A stretch of 64,000 bases of DNA, taken from Hymenobacter telluris (GTDB lineage Bacteria; Bacteroidota; Bacteroidia; Cytophagales; Hymenobacteraceae). Below are positions 1 through 7,652 of the stretch, in pieces. Where the stretch lies: positions 434,001 to 498,000 of the forward strand of contig NZ_JAFLQZ010000003.1 of the NCBI RefSeq assembly GCF_017313265.1, written 5' to 3'. The notes beneath the pieces were generated by a model, which saw only the letters and a program-made list of their open reading frames with translations, searched no databases and was not told where the DNA came from. The position numbers and the translations under genes are program-made. How positions within the stretch are numbered: the stretch's first letter is position 1; each line of letters begins with the position of its first letter.

Positions 1-395
1 TCCGCGTGAACGGCCAGCCCGTAGCCGCCGACACGATTAGCTCCCGTTTCTTTCTGAGCGAAGCAAAAACACTCACGCTCAACGTGGTGCGGGCCGACGA
101 CCCCGACGGGGCGGGCCTCACCATTATTATCGACCGGTTTCCGCTGCAAACCGGCACCTATGGTTTTCAGGAGATTCTGAGTGGGCGCAACCGGGATGCG
201 TCGTACCGGTTTGGCAGCACGGCGGCCTACTCGAAATCCTGTTCTGATAATCCTGGGTCGGTAACCATTACGGCCATCAATGGGGAGCGGCACTGGCTGG
301 CGGGCAGCTTCCGGTGTACCGTGTGCGAGTCGGGCCGCGGCGGCAAGCGCATCACGCTGGATGGCACGTTTCGGTATCCGGTGGAGAAAGAGTAG
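1..395 (+). CDS. DUF6252-like protein, 5' end outside window (partial)
   Basis: Open reading frame that enters from the left edge in frame 3 and stops with TAG at 393-395. A GTG at position 6 could be read as a start, but the protein is already in mid-domain there (VNGQPVAADT), so the true start lies upstream. The pattern of a VNGQPV opening, alternating beta-strand-like segments, a GTY turn and a closing TLDGTFRY strand resembles the DUF6252 beta-rich lipoproteins of Bacteroidota, which are normally anchored by an N-terminal lipobox; that part is not visible. A CTVC pair at the end could be a disulfide. Exact function is unknown for this family. Confidence 0.6.
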   Translation, partial: RVNGQPVAADTISSRFFLSEAKTLTLNVVRADDPDGAGLTIIIDRFPLQTGTYGFQEILSGRNRDASYRFGSTAAYSKSCSDNPGSVTITAINGERHWLAGSFRCTVCESGRGGKRITLDGTFRYPVEKE

Positions 396-524
396 GTGTT
401 TGTGTTCCGGCTACAGGAAAACTCAGATTGATTTCTCAACAACTTAACTCAGATTCCTCCTACGTTGGAAGGCTAATTTACATTCATTGAGTAGCTTTCG
501 TTTTTTGAAAGTCACTTCTCTCCT

Positions 525-2069
525 ATGCCTCTTTCTTTCCTGCCCCGCCTCACACTGGCGGCTGGCTTACTGCTTGGCAGTGCATCCGCTGCTTTAGCCC
601 AAACCACCGCGCCCAACCGCTTTGTTACGGATAGCCTTGATAGCTACATTCGGCGTGGCATGCAGCGCTGGCAAGTGCCGGGGCTGGCTATAGTGGTGGT
701 GAAAGACGGCAAAGTGGTGGTGCAGAAAGGCTACGGGGTGCGCGAGGTGGGCAAACCGGAGCCCGTGGATGCCAACACGCTGTTCATGATTGCCTCCAAC
801 ACCAAGCTGTTTACGGGCACAGCGCTGGCCAAGCTCGACGGCGAAAAGAAAATCAACCTCGACGAGAAAGTAATCAAGTACCTGCCCGATTACCGGCTCT
901 ACGACTCGCTGGCTTCCCAAGTGGTAACGGTGCGCGACCTGATGAGCCACCACTTCGGCTTCAAAACGTTTCAGGGCGACTTCACTTTCTTCAAGTCTAA
1001 TCTGGAGCGCAAAGAAATAGTGCGGCGCATGCGCCTGATGAAGCCCGGCGGCCAGTTCCGGCGCGACTATGGCTACAGCAACTCCGGCTTTGTGACGGCG
1101 GGCGAGGTAGTGCCCGCCGCTACCGGCGGTACCACCTGGGAAGCCTACGTGCAGCAAAACCTGTTGCAGCCGCTGGGTATGAGCAGCACCTACCCCGCTT
1201 CGGTGGGCTTTGGGCAGCGCCCCAATATTGCCCACGCGTACTCCAACACCTTTGGGCCGTTGGCTGAGGTAGCCTTTGATAACTGGGACAATATGGCCCC
1301 CGCCGCCAATATAGTATCCAACGTGACGGACCTGGCCAAGTGGCTGCAATTCCAGCTGGACAGTGGCCGCTACCAAGGCAAGCAGGTGGTGCCGTGGGCG
1401 GCGCTACGCAAAACCCGCGACGCCAATACCGTTATTACCAGCCGCAAATCCACGATTTACCCGATGCACTTCATCACCTACGGGCTGGGCGTGGAAGCGG
1501 CCGACTACAACGGTAAGCAGATTTTCTGGCATACGGGCGGCGCCTCGGGGCAGGTCAGCAACGTGTGTTTCGTGCCGGAAGCCGGGCTGGGCATTGCCGT
1601 ACTTACCAACAACGACAACCAGAGTTTCTTCGAGCTGCTGCGTTACCAACTACTCGACAGCTACCTCGGCATGCCCTACGTGGACCGGAGCGCGCAGGGC
1701 CTGAAACGCAAACAACAGGCTGAAGCCACCCAAGTTGACCCCACGAAGGAGCTGGCTGCCCGCGTCAGCAAAAAGAATAAACCAACGCTGCCGCTCAAAG
1801 CCTACGTGGGCGAGTACGAAAACGCGCTGTTCGGCCGCATCAGCGTCAGCCAGAAAGGCAAGCAGTTGCTCGTCACGCTCCCCAACCACCCCGGCCTCAC
1901 CGCCACCCTCGACTACATGGACGGTCAGGAGTTTCGCGCCACTTACTCCGATTTGGTCTTCGGCGTGATGCCCGCCAAGTTCGTGGTGGATGGCGACAAG
2001 GTGAAGACGGTTGAGCTGCGCGTGAATGACTATGTGGAGTACGACCCGTACGTGTTTAACAAGCTGTAA
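525..2069 (+). CDS. Serine hydrolase, beta-lactamase/class C (MEROPS S12-like)
   Basis: Predicted exported serine hydrolase of 514 residues. A signal peptide covers about residues 1-25 (hydrophobic run ending ALAQ). The beta-lactamase fold is marked by the nucleophile motif SNTK (Ser91, Lys94), the YSN motif at 184-186 and HTG at 336-338, the three catalytic elements of the penicillin-binding/class C family. After residue about 410 comes a beta-rich tail like DUF3471, often found behind such domains. Family members act as D-aminopeptidases, esterases or peptidoglycan-related enzymes in the periplasm; the substrate cannot be told from sequence, and true antibiotic resistance should not be assumed. 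It is a single-gene unit, convergent with the dehydrogenase downstream, and its stop codon abuts a large inverted repeat. Confidence 0.9.
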   Translation: MPLSFLPRLTLAAGLLLGSASAALAQTTAPNRFVTDSLDSYIRRGMQRWQVPGLAIVVVKDGKVVVQKGYGVREVGKPEPVDANTLFMIASNTKLFTGTALAKLDGEKKINLDEKVIKYLPDYRLYDSLASQVVTVRDLMSHHFGFKTFQGDFTFFKSNLERKEIVRRMRLMKPGGQFRRDYGYSNSGFVTAGEVVPAATGGTTWEAYVQQNLLQPLGMSSTYPASVGFGQRPNIAHAYSNTFGPLAEVAFDNWDNMAPAANIVSNVTDLAKWLQFQLDSGRYQGKQVVPWAALRKTRDANTVITSRKSTIYPMHFITYGLGVEAADYNGKQIFWHTGGASGQVSNVCFVPEAGLGIAVLTNNDNQSFFELLRYQLLDSYLGMPYVDRSAQGLKRKQQAEATQVDPTKELAARVSKKNKPTLPLKAYVGEYENALFGRISVSQKGKQLLVTLPNHPGLTATLDYMDGQEFRATYSDLVFGVMPAKFVVDGDKVKTVELRVNDYVEYDPYVFNKL

Positions 2070-2302
2070 GTAGTTCTGGTGGGGTGCCTCACCCCCCGGC
2101 CCCCTCTCCGAAAAGGAGAGGGGGAGCCTAACGACACAGTACCATACATATGACCACTAACCAACGTGGCATAGCATAGAAACACAAGAGCCGCAGCTTT
2201 TCAGCTGCGGCTCTTGTGTTTTTGACGACTGGCTCCCCCTCTCCTTTTCGGAGAGGGGGCCGGCCCCGGAGGGGTCCCGTGAGGCACCGCCAGAACTGCT
2301 TA
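2067..2302. repeat. Nested inverted repeat between two convergent stop codons
   Basis: Left arm about 2070-2128 and right arm about 2231-2299 are imperfect inverted copies. Both begin at a stop codon: TAA (2067-2069) then GTAGTTCTGG on the plus strand, and TAA (2302-2300) then GCAGTTCTGG on the minus strand. Each arm is itself a palindrome (CCCCCTCTCC, a five-base spacer, GGAGAGGGGG). The centre holds a separate terminator hairpin. Confidence 0.9.
2181..2223. terminator. Bidirectional intrinsic terminator
   Basis: Perfect 17-bp stem (AACACAAGAGCCGCAGC paired with its complement) with a six-base loop, followed by a short T run. It sits between convergent genes and can serve both strands. Confidence 0.8.
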
Positions 2303-3340
2303 CAGCGTGGCCAGGTCAATCACGAAGCGGTATTTCACGTCGGACTTTATCATCCGCTCGTAGGCTTCGTTGATGTAGTCCATGCGAATCACTTCTACGT
2401 CGCTCATTACGTTGTGCTCGGCGCAGAAATCCAGCATTTCCTGGGTTTCCTTGATGCCGCCAATCAGCGAGCCGGCAATGCGGCGGCGCTTGGCAATCAG
2501 GTTGAAGGCGTGCAGCTGCGGCGCTTCCGGGGGCACGCCGAGTAGCACCATCGTTCCGTCGCGGCGTAGGCTGGCCACGTAGGGCGTCAGGTCCATGGGG
2601 GCCGATACGGTGTTGATGATGAGGTCGAAGTAGTTGGCTACCGACTTCATGGCATCCTGGTCTTTGGTTACCACAAACTTGTGGGCCCCCAGGGCTTTGG
2701 CGTCGGCCTCTTTGTTGGCGGAGGTGCTAAGCACAGTCACTTCGCAGCCCATTGCGGCGGCAAACTTCACGGCCATGTGGCCCAGGCCACCCAGGCCCAT
2801 TACAGCTACCCGGTCGCCTTGCTTGGCGTTCCACTCGCGTAGCGGCGACCAAGTGGTGATGCCCGCGCACAGCAGCGGCGCCACGCGGGCCAGGTCCAGC
2901 TTCTCCGACACGCGCAGCACGAATTTCTCGGTTACCACGATGTTGTTGGAATAGCCGCCGTAGGTGGGCGCGCCGTCCTTGTCTTTGGCGTTGTAGGTGC
3001 CCACGAAGCCATTGTCACAGTACTGCTCCAGGCCGTCGTTGCACTCGGGGCAGTGCTGGCAGGAGTCAACCATGCAGCCCACGCCGGCCAAGTCGCCGGG
3101 CTTGAAGCCTTTCACGTGCGCGCCTACTTCCGTTACGCGGCCCACAATTTCGTGGCCGGGCACCATCGGGAAGATGGAGCCGCCCCACTCGTCGCGCACC
3201 TGGTGCACATCGGAGTGGCAGACGCCGCAGAACAGGATTTCAATGCGCACATCGTGCGGGCCTACGTCGCGGCGCTCGAACTGGAAAGGTGTGAGAGGAG
3301 CATTAACCGTTTCAGCGGCGTAGCCTTTAGATTCAATCAT
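2300..3340 (-). CDS. Zinc-dependent NAD(P) alcohol dehydrogenase (YahK/cinnamyl type)
   Basis: Medium-chain dehydrogenase/reductase of 346 residues, the usual length. The catalytic zinc ligands are visible as Cys41 in CGVCHSD, His63 in GHE, and Cys158 in LLCAG; the structural zinc site is Cys94, Cys97, Cys100 and Cys108. The Rossmann motif GLGGLG lies at 182-187. The CHSD context and overall order match the YahK/cinnamyl-alcohol dehydrogenase branch, which reduces aldehydes with NADPH in the cytosol. The substrate is likely a broad range of aliphatic or aromatic aldehydes. It is transcribed alone and shares a terminator region with the hydrolase on its 3' side. Confidence 0.95.
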   Translation of the reverse strand: MIESKGYAAETVNAPLTPFQFERRDVGPHDVRIEILFCGVCHSDVHQVRDEWGGSIFPMVPGHEIVGRVTEVGAHVKGFKPGDLAGVGCMVDSCQHCPECNDGLEQYCDNGFVGTYNAKDKDGAPTYGGYSNNIVVTEKFVLRVSEKLDLARVAPLLCAGITTWSPLREWNAKQGDRVAVMGLGGLGHMAVKFAAAMGCEVTVLSTSANKEADAKALGAHKFVVTKDQDAMKSVANYFDLIINTVSAPMDLTPYVASLRRDGTMVLLGVPPEAPQLHAFNLIAKRRRIAGSLIGGIKETQEMLDFCAEHNVMSDVEVIRMDYINEAYERMIKSDVKYRFVIDLATL

Positions 3341-3500
3341 TAGAAAAGTTGGTTTTGGAAAAAACTGGCAGAACGAATTCGTTTAACCTGTTTTCAAAAG
3401 GAAGGTTTTGGGATGCTCGAAATGCGGCAGGAAAACTCGACCTTTTACCGGCCTGTATGTAGCACTTCGTTTCAGCCCTTTACGTCCTACCCACACTGCT

Positions 3501-4154
3501 ATGACCCCACAACCCACTCCTTCCGCATCTGCCACCAGCCTGAAGCGCAATTCGCGCAGCCTACGCATCTGGCACTGGTTGAATTCGGCGCTGGTGCTGG
3601 CGCAGCTGGCTACCATTCTGTTTCTGTTTGTAATTGTTAAGGTGAAAACACTGGCACCGGAATTCAGCAAGGCACTAGCCGAAAAAGGCGTGACCATGCC
3701 CCCGGCCGACCTGCGCGGCCTCACCCGCATTGTGGCGCACCGCATCTGGGACTGGCACATCTGGATTGGTATTACACTGGCTTGCCTGCTGGCGTACCGC
3801 GTACTAGTGAGCTTCCTGCAACGGGGCGGCCAGCGCACCGATGCCAAACTGGCCCGCCTCAAGGGCCGCGCCGCCCAGGGTGAAGCCGGCGCCACCAAAG
3901 CCGTGTGGGTGCGCTACAGCTACCGGGTTTTCTATGTGATACTGGCCGTAATGGTGGTAACAGGCCTGGTGCTGGTATTTGAAGACTATTTCCCCAGCAT
4001 CGAACACACAGTGAAGGAAATTCATGAATTCACGATGTACCTCGTCATTGCCTTTGTGGTAGCACACATCGTGGGCGTGTTCCGGGCCGAAGTCACCACC
4101 GAGCCCGGCATCGTATCGGACATGATACACGGCGGTGAGCCGGTGGAGGAATAA
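3501..4154 (+). CDS. Cytochrome b561-like di-heme membrane protein
   Basis: Membrane protein of 217 residues with four predicted helices (about 28-48, 84-104, 142-160, 176-194). Histidines within or at the ends of these helices (His25 in IWHWLN, His86 in DWHIW, His175 in EIHEF, His189 in VAHI) are placed as expected for two b hemes, as in the cytochrome b561/Ni-Fe-hydrogenase cytochrome b superfamily. It would move electrons between a quinone and a partner redox protein at the inner membrane; no partner gene is adjacent. I chose the ATG at 3501 over an upstream in-frame ATG at 3408, because the residues before it are not membrane-like and the family normally starts with the short hydrophilic tail seen here. 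Confidence 0.85.
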   Translation: MTPQPTPSASATSLKRNSRSLRIWHWLNSALVLAQLATILFLFVIVKVKTLAPEFSKALAEKGVTMPPADLRGLTRIVAHRIWDWHIWIGITLACLLAYRVLVSFLQRGGQRTDAKLARLKGRAAQGEAGATKAVWVRYSYRVFYVILAVMVVTGLVLVFEDYFPSIEHTVKEIHEFTMYLVIAFVVAHIVGVFRAEVTTEPGIVSDMIHGGEPVEE

Positions 4155-4155
4155 T

Positions 4156-4881
4156 TCAGGTGGCCTTATTCAATTGCTCTTTGGCGCCCTCATGCGCGGA
4201 AGTGGATTCAACCGGCGTTGCGCCACCTTCCACCGGAGCTTGCCAGCCTTTCTGAAGCATGTCTTCCACCTGAGCTTTCAGGCGCTGCATAGACTGACGG
4301 GAGAACCGCTTTTGCAGCATCCGGCCGAACAGCTTGAAGCCCAGCCAATAGAATGGGTTGCGGATGCGGCCGGTTTGGGACAGGGCATGAATGCGAAACA
4401 ACACCTGGCCGGTTGTTAGGTTTTTATGCACCGTGAAGTCGATTTGGCCCCGCTCGAAGTGCCCTTCCAAGGTGCGGTAGTTGTAGCCCCACACTTGTTC
4501 TTCGCCGCCTTCCGGCAAGGTGCGGCGCTCATCGGTTACGCCCCCAATGCGCACCCCAAACCAAAACGAAAACCCCAGAAACTGCGCCCGCAGCACCATC
4601 ACGCGCTTTTCCAGCGGCTGGTCGGGCACGAAGATGCCGGTAATGAGGTTGGGCGGCGGAAACGTGTAGTTGCGCAACACTTCCTGCGCCGCGGCCCAAG
4701 AGCCCTGCGGTTCGGGGGGGCCAGGTTGTTCGGCAGGCAGCTCGGTTTCGTAGTCGTCCACGTTCCAGCCGGTTGCGCGGGTGTACTCGTGGGTACGGCT
4801 GAGGTCGAAGTTGTAGCCGGCTTTTTCATAGCTGGCCAACCGGGCTTTCTGCCGCTCGTTGAGGGGCCGGGGCTTAGGCAT
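4156..4881 (-). CDS. DUF1990 family protein (second gene of pair)
   Basis: Protein of 241 residues with the DUF1990 signature block around residues 140-180 (WGYNYRTLEGHFERG, then HALSQTGRIRNP). It has no signal peptide. The N-terminal 60 residues contain a conserved-looking helical opening (LASYEKAGYNFDLSRTHEYT). Members are small cytosolic proteins of unknown activity with a START-like beta-sheet flavour. Its start overlaps the end of the upstream gene by 8 bp, so the two are almost certainly co-transcribed and translationally coupled. It ends one base after the cytochrome b561-like gene, which runs the other way; no terminator is visible between the two stops. Confidence 0.8.
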   Translation of the reverse strand: MPKPRPLNERQKARLASYEKAGYNFDLSRTHEYTRATGWNVDDYETELPAEQPGPPEPQGSWAAAQEVLRNYTFPPPNLITGIFVPDQPLEKRVMVLRAQFLGFSFWFGVRIGGVTDERRTLPEGGEEQVWGYNYRTLEGHFERGQIDFTVHKNLTTGQVLFRIHALSQTGRIRNPFYWLGFKLFGRMLQKRFSRQSMQRLKAQVEDMLQKGWQAPVEGGATPVESTSAHEGAKEQLNKAT

Positions 4882-5443
4882 CTTGCGTGACGTTGGTTTC
4901 GGAGTCGGCTTGCTCGATGGTTTCCACGTGCACCGGGCCCAGTTGGAGGCCGCCGCTGTACGAGGCTACGCGCTGGCAGAAGGTTTCCCAGGTTTGCTGC
5001 TGCACTTTCTTGCCCATGCCCAGCGTGTCGTAGGTGAAAGCCACCAGCCCGTCGCGTGAGCGGGCCCAGGAGTGAATTTCGAATCGGATGGTATCGGGCA
5101 GGGAGGCGTGGGGGCTTACCGAAAACCGGATGCGGCCGGCTTCGGGGTGGCTTTCCAGCGTCACCAGCTCGAAGTAATCGGGCCCCAGCTCCGATACGCG
5201 CACGTCGCCGTTCCAGGGACCCAGAATCTTGATTTTGAATTCGTCATTAACTTCCAGGCAGGTGCCCGCGCCCTTCGATTTCGTGAATTCGGCCAGCAAA
5301 TCCGGCGAAAAGTCAGGCACGTTGCACTGAATGTACTGCATCAGCTCAGTGGCGGAGTGGTGTGCGTGCTGCACATCCACCCAGTAGCGGCGCTCGAAAT
5401 GGGGGCCGCTGCCGGTTTCGGCGGGTTGTTCGGGTTTAGGCAT
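4874..5443 (-). CDS. DUF1990-related protein (first gene of pair)
   Basis: Protein of 189 residues opening with a short acidic tail and then RYWVDVQHAHHSATELM. The central run has the hydrophobic/charged alternation typical of a START/SRPBCC-like beta-sheet (KIKILGPWNGDVRV, FELVTLESHPEAGRI). The second half (FEIHSWARSRDGL) recalls the HALSQTGR block of the neighbouring DUF1990 gene, so the pair may be distant paralogues. There is no signal peptide and no recognisable catalytic motif. It is the promoter-proximal gene of a two-gene unit, and its start lies just beside the word-array repeat at 5450. Function unknown. Confidence 0.7.
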   Translation of the reverse strand: MPKPEQPAETGSGPHFERRYWVDVQHAHHSATELMQYIQCNVPDFSPDLLAEFTKSKGAGTCLEVNDEFKIKILGPWNGDVRVSELGPDYFELVTLESHPEAGRIRFSVSPHASLPDTIRFEIHSWARSRDGLVAFTYDTLGMGKKVQQQTWETFCQRVASYSGGLQLGPVHVETIEQADSETNVTQDA

Positions 5444-5449
5444 GGCCGG

Positions 5450-5626
5450 GAGTAACTGAGTAGCGGAGTGAGTGAGTAACTGCGTGCGTGGCGTACCTAC
5501 CTCCTAACGCGGTAACCCAGCAGCAGGTTAATGGCCGAGCTACAAGCCGCGGCCTGGCCGCAGTTGCTACCCGCGCCGATTTGCGCCGTATGACCCTTAC
5601 TCAGCTACTCCGTTACTCAGTTACTC
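5450..5626. repeat. Word-array inverted repeat (8-mer GAGTAACT)
   Basis: Left arm 5450-5481 and right arm 5596-5626 are inverted copies with a few mismatches. Each arm is a degenerate tandem of the 8-mer GAGTAACT (variants GAGTAGCG, GAGTAACG, GAGTAGCT). The spacer of about 115 bases is GC-rich. The right arm ends one base before the endonuclease V start codon. Confidence 0.9.
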
Positions 5627-5627
5627 T

Positions 5628-6317
5628 ATGGCTTACTACCGCCCGCCCGGCCCCGCTCCCGACCCACTGCTTGTGCGCGACCTAACGCGCCTGCAAGACG
5701 AAATGCGCACCCGCGTCCGGCAGGAGCCGCTGGCACAAGAGCCGCAGCTCATTGCCGGCTGCGACTCGTCGTTTCCTACTCCCGAAACCATTTTGTCGGT
5801 GGTGGTGCTGCTGCGCTTTCCGTCGTTGGAAGTGGTGGAGAAAGTGTACAACGTAGGGCCGGTGCCGGTGCCCTACATTCCGGGGCTACTCTCGTTCCGG
5901 GAGGCGCCTAATGTGCTGCTGGCTTACGAAAAGCTGCGCCAAAAGCCCGACGTTATCATGGTGGATGGGCACGGCATTGCGCACCCGCGCCGCATGGGCA
6001 TTGCGGCCCACCTGGGCGTGCTGCTCGACATGCCCACTTTCGGAGTAGCCAAACAGAAGCTGACTGGTACGTTTCAGGAGCCCGGCATGCTGAAAGGCAG
6101 TATTTCGCCGCTCACCGATGCGCGTAGTGGGGAGTTGCTGGGCGAGGTTATCCGCTCGAAAGACAAAATCAACCCGCTGTTCGTGAGCCCCGGCCACCGC
6201 TGCACCCAAGCCACCGCTACCCGCCTCACGCTGGCCTGCCTGCGCGGCTACAAGCTCCCCGAGCCCACCCGCCTCGCCGACCACTGGGCCGAGGAATTTA
6301 AGAAAGAGCTACGCTGA
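5628..6317 (+). CDS. nfi: Endonuclease V (deoxyinosine 3' endonuclease)
   Basis: Cytosolic DNA repair nuclease of 229 residues, normal for the family. It cleaves the second phosphodiester bond 3' of deoxyinosine left by adenine deamination. The metal-binding residues are Asp46 in GCDSSF, Glu92 in the wedge/active-site motif YIPGLLSFRE and Asp113 in VDGHGIAHPR. The later KINPLFVSPGHRC block is also typical. It starts two bases after the arm of the GAGTAACT repeat, leaving almost no room for a Shine-Dalgarno site, so its promoter and leader must lie within the repeat. Its stop codon begins the next inverted repeat. Confidence 0.96.
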   Translation: MAYYRPPGPAPDPLLVRDLTRLQDEMRTRVRQEPLAQEPQLIAGCDSSFPTPETILSVVVLLRFPSLEVVEKVYNVGPVPVPYIPGLLSFREAPNVLLAYEKLRQKPDVIMVDGHGIAHPRRMGIAAHLGVLLDMPTFGVAKQKLTGTFQEPGMLKGSISPLTDARSGELLGEVIRSKDKINPLFVSPGHRCTQATATRLTLACLRGYKLPEPTRLADHWAEEFKKELR

Positions 6318-6406
6318 GTTGTCAGTTATGAGTTGCGAGTTATCAGTTGCTGGTTCAGAACGGCAGTAACAACTGACAACTCGCAACTCATAACTGACAA
6401 CTCACA
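6315..6406. repeat. Word-array inverted repeat starting at a stop codon (GAGTTRTCA words)
   Basis: The left arm 6315-6351 begins with the TGA stop of the endonuclease V gene. The right arm 6369-6406 is its near-perfect inverted copy. Arms are built from 7-8 base words of the form GAGTTGC, GAGTTATC, AGTTATG. The loop is only about 17 bases, so a long RNA hairpin is likely and may terminate transcription without a T run. Confidence 0.9.
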
Positions 6407-6414
6407 ACCAACAG

Positions 6415-7323
6415 CTACGGCATGGCCGCCAGCAAACTGGTCAACGACTCAGCGGCAGCAGGCGGCAGGCTCAGTAGCCGCGCCACGGCGTTATACACCA
6501 CTTGCGGAGTGCCGGCTTCGGCCAGAATACCGCGCTGCTGGCCGGTTTGCGTTGACTTGGAAAGCTTCCGGCCGGCTTCGTCCAGCAACAGGCCGTGGTG
6601 CAGAAACCGGGTTTGCTGGAACGACGCGGTGCCGGGTAGCTGCCCGGCCAGCCACAGCTGCGCCGCCGTGCTGGGCAGCAAATCTAGCCCCCGCACTACC
6701 AGCGTAACGCCCAGCCGCACATCGTCCACCACCGACGCTACCTGATACGCCGCCGTTCCATCCTTTTTGCGCACCACAAAATCGCCCAGCGCATCGGCCA
6801 AAGGCACGGAGTACGGGCCTTGCCAAAGGTCGGGTACGGCCACGGCAAGGGCCTCGGGCACATAGGCGCGCCAAGCCGTTTCGGGCGTGCTTAGCGGCAA
6901 CTGCTGGGTACGGCAGGTGCCGGGGTAGAGGTGGCTGCCGGTAGTAGCGGCGCGGGCCAGTTCGGTGCGGGAACAGCGGCAGGCGTAAAACAAGCCAGGA
7001 TGTGCCGCGCGGGCAGCTTGCAGCGCAGCCTCGTAAGTGGGTAGAAAGTGGCGCTGGGAATAGTGCTGCTCGAAGTCGTCGGGGCCGCTGGGGCCGTGGT
7101 CGTAGTTGAGGCCGAGCCAGTCCAGGGTCTGGAAGATGTTGGCCAGATACGCGGGCCGGAAACGGGCGCGGTCCAGGTCGTCGATGCGCAAATGCAGCGT
7201 GCCCCCGGCCCGGCGCGTGAGGAGCCACGTCAGCGTGAAGTTGACGGCGTTGCCGAGGTGCAGGAAGCCGCTGGGCGTGGGCGCCAGGCGCGATACAACA
7301 GGAAGGGAAGCAGGTAGCAGCAT
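6415..7323 (-). CDS. gluQ: Glutamyl-Q tRNA(Asp) synthetase
   Basis: Class I aminoacyl-tRNA synthetase paralogue of 302 residues that lacks the anticodon-binding half of GluRS. Such proteins attach glutamate to the queuosine base at position 34 of tRNA(Asp), not to the 3' end. The ATP-binding signature is GFLHLGN (19-25, with His22) and the second is KLSKS (254-258). The zinc site characteristic of the YadB/GluQRS group is complete: Cys116, Cys118, Tyr134 and Cys138, with the same Y-x3-C spacing as the E. coli protein. It is cytosolic and monocistronic, convergent with endonuclease V. Confidence 0.93.
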   Translation of the reverse strand: MLLPASLPVVSRLAPTPSGFLHLGNAVNFTLTWLLTRRAGGTLHLRIDDLDRARFRPAYLANIFQTLDWLGLNYDHGPSGPDDFEQHYSQRHFLPTYEAALQAARAAHPGLFYACRCSRTELARAATTGSHLYPGTCRTQQLPLSTPETAWRAYVPEALAVAVPDLWQGPYSVPLADALGDFVVRKKDGTAAYQVASVVDDVRLGVTLVVRGLDLLPSTAAQLWLAGQLPGTASFQQTRFLHHGLLLDEAGRKLSKSTQTGQQRGILAEAGTPQVVYNAVARLLSLPPAAAESLTSLLAAMP

Positions 7324-7652
7324 GATGCGTTAGGAGTGGAAATTTAACAGCATCTGCTTCGTTTGTTGATACTGCCCCGGCCTTGCGCTTACCAATTCGG
7401 AGCCAGAACGGTTTCAGGGTCGGGGTATAGTACGCCTGCGCTTTTCAACAATTCCGTTCGACGATGGACGGGGGCCAGCCCCGCCCCTACCTTCAAAACT
7501 GCTCTAAGCAGGCCCGAGTCAGCGCTTCACTAAGGCTGGATGCGCAGTAGTTTTCCCACTTCTTTTTGCATGCTAACTATATTATAAAGAACTAGTTAAA
7601 CTATCAAAGCTGAAGAGTATCCAACCCGGCAGTTCACTTAGTATACTGCCGC
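7324..7652. other. Intergenic stretch without gene
   Basis: Divergent promoter region between gluQ and an exported hydrolase. It contains a GC-rich stretch near 7468-7490 (GGGGGCCAGCCCCGCCCC) and then an AT-rich part (TATATTATAAAG near 7578) that would suit a promoter for the rightward gene. No coding potential, tRNA or strong terminator was seen. Confidence 0.5.

Noticed and set aside
594..1376. Long minus-strand open frame of 260 codons
   Set aside because: It lies antisense to the beta-lactamase-family gene and its translation is a His/Val/Gly-rich shadow without domain features.
525..2069. Antibiotic-resistance beta-lactamase
   Set aside because: The motifs define the serine hydrolase superfamily, but the family includes many esterases and peptidases and there is no resistance context.
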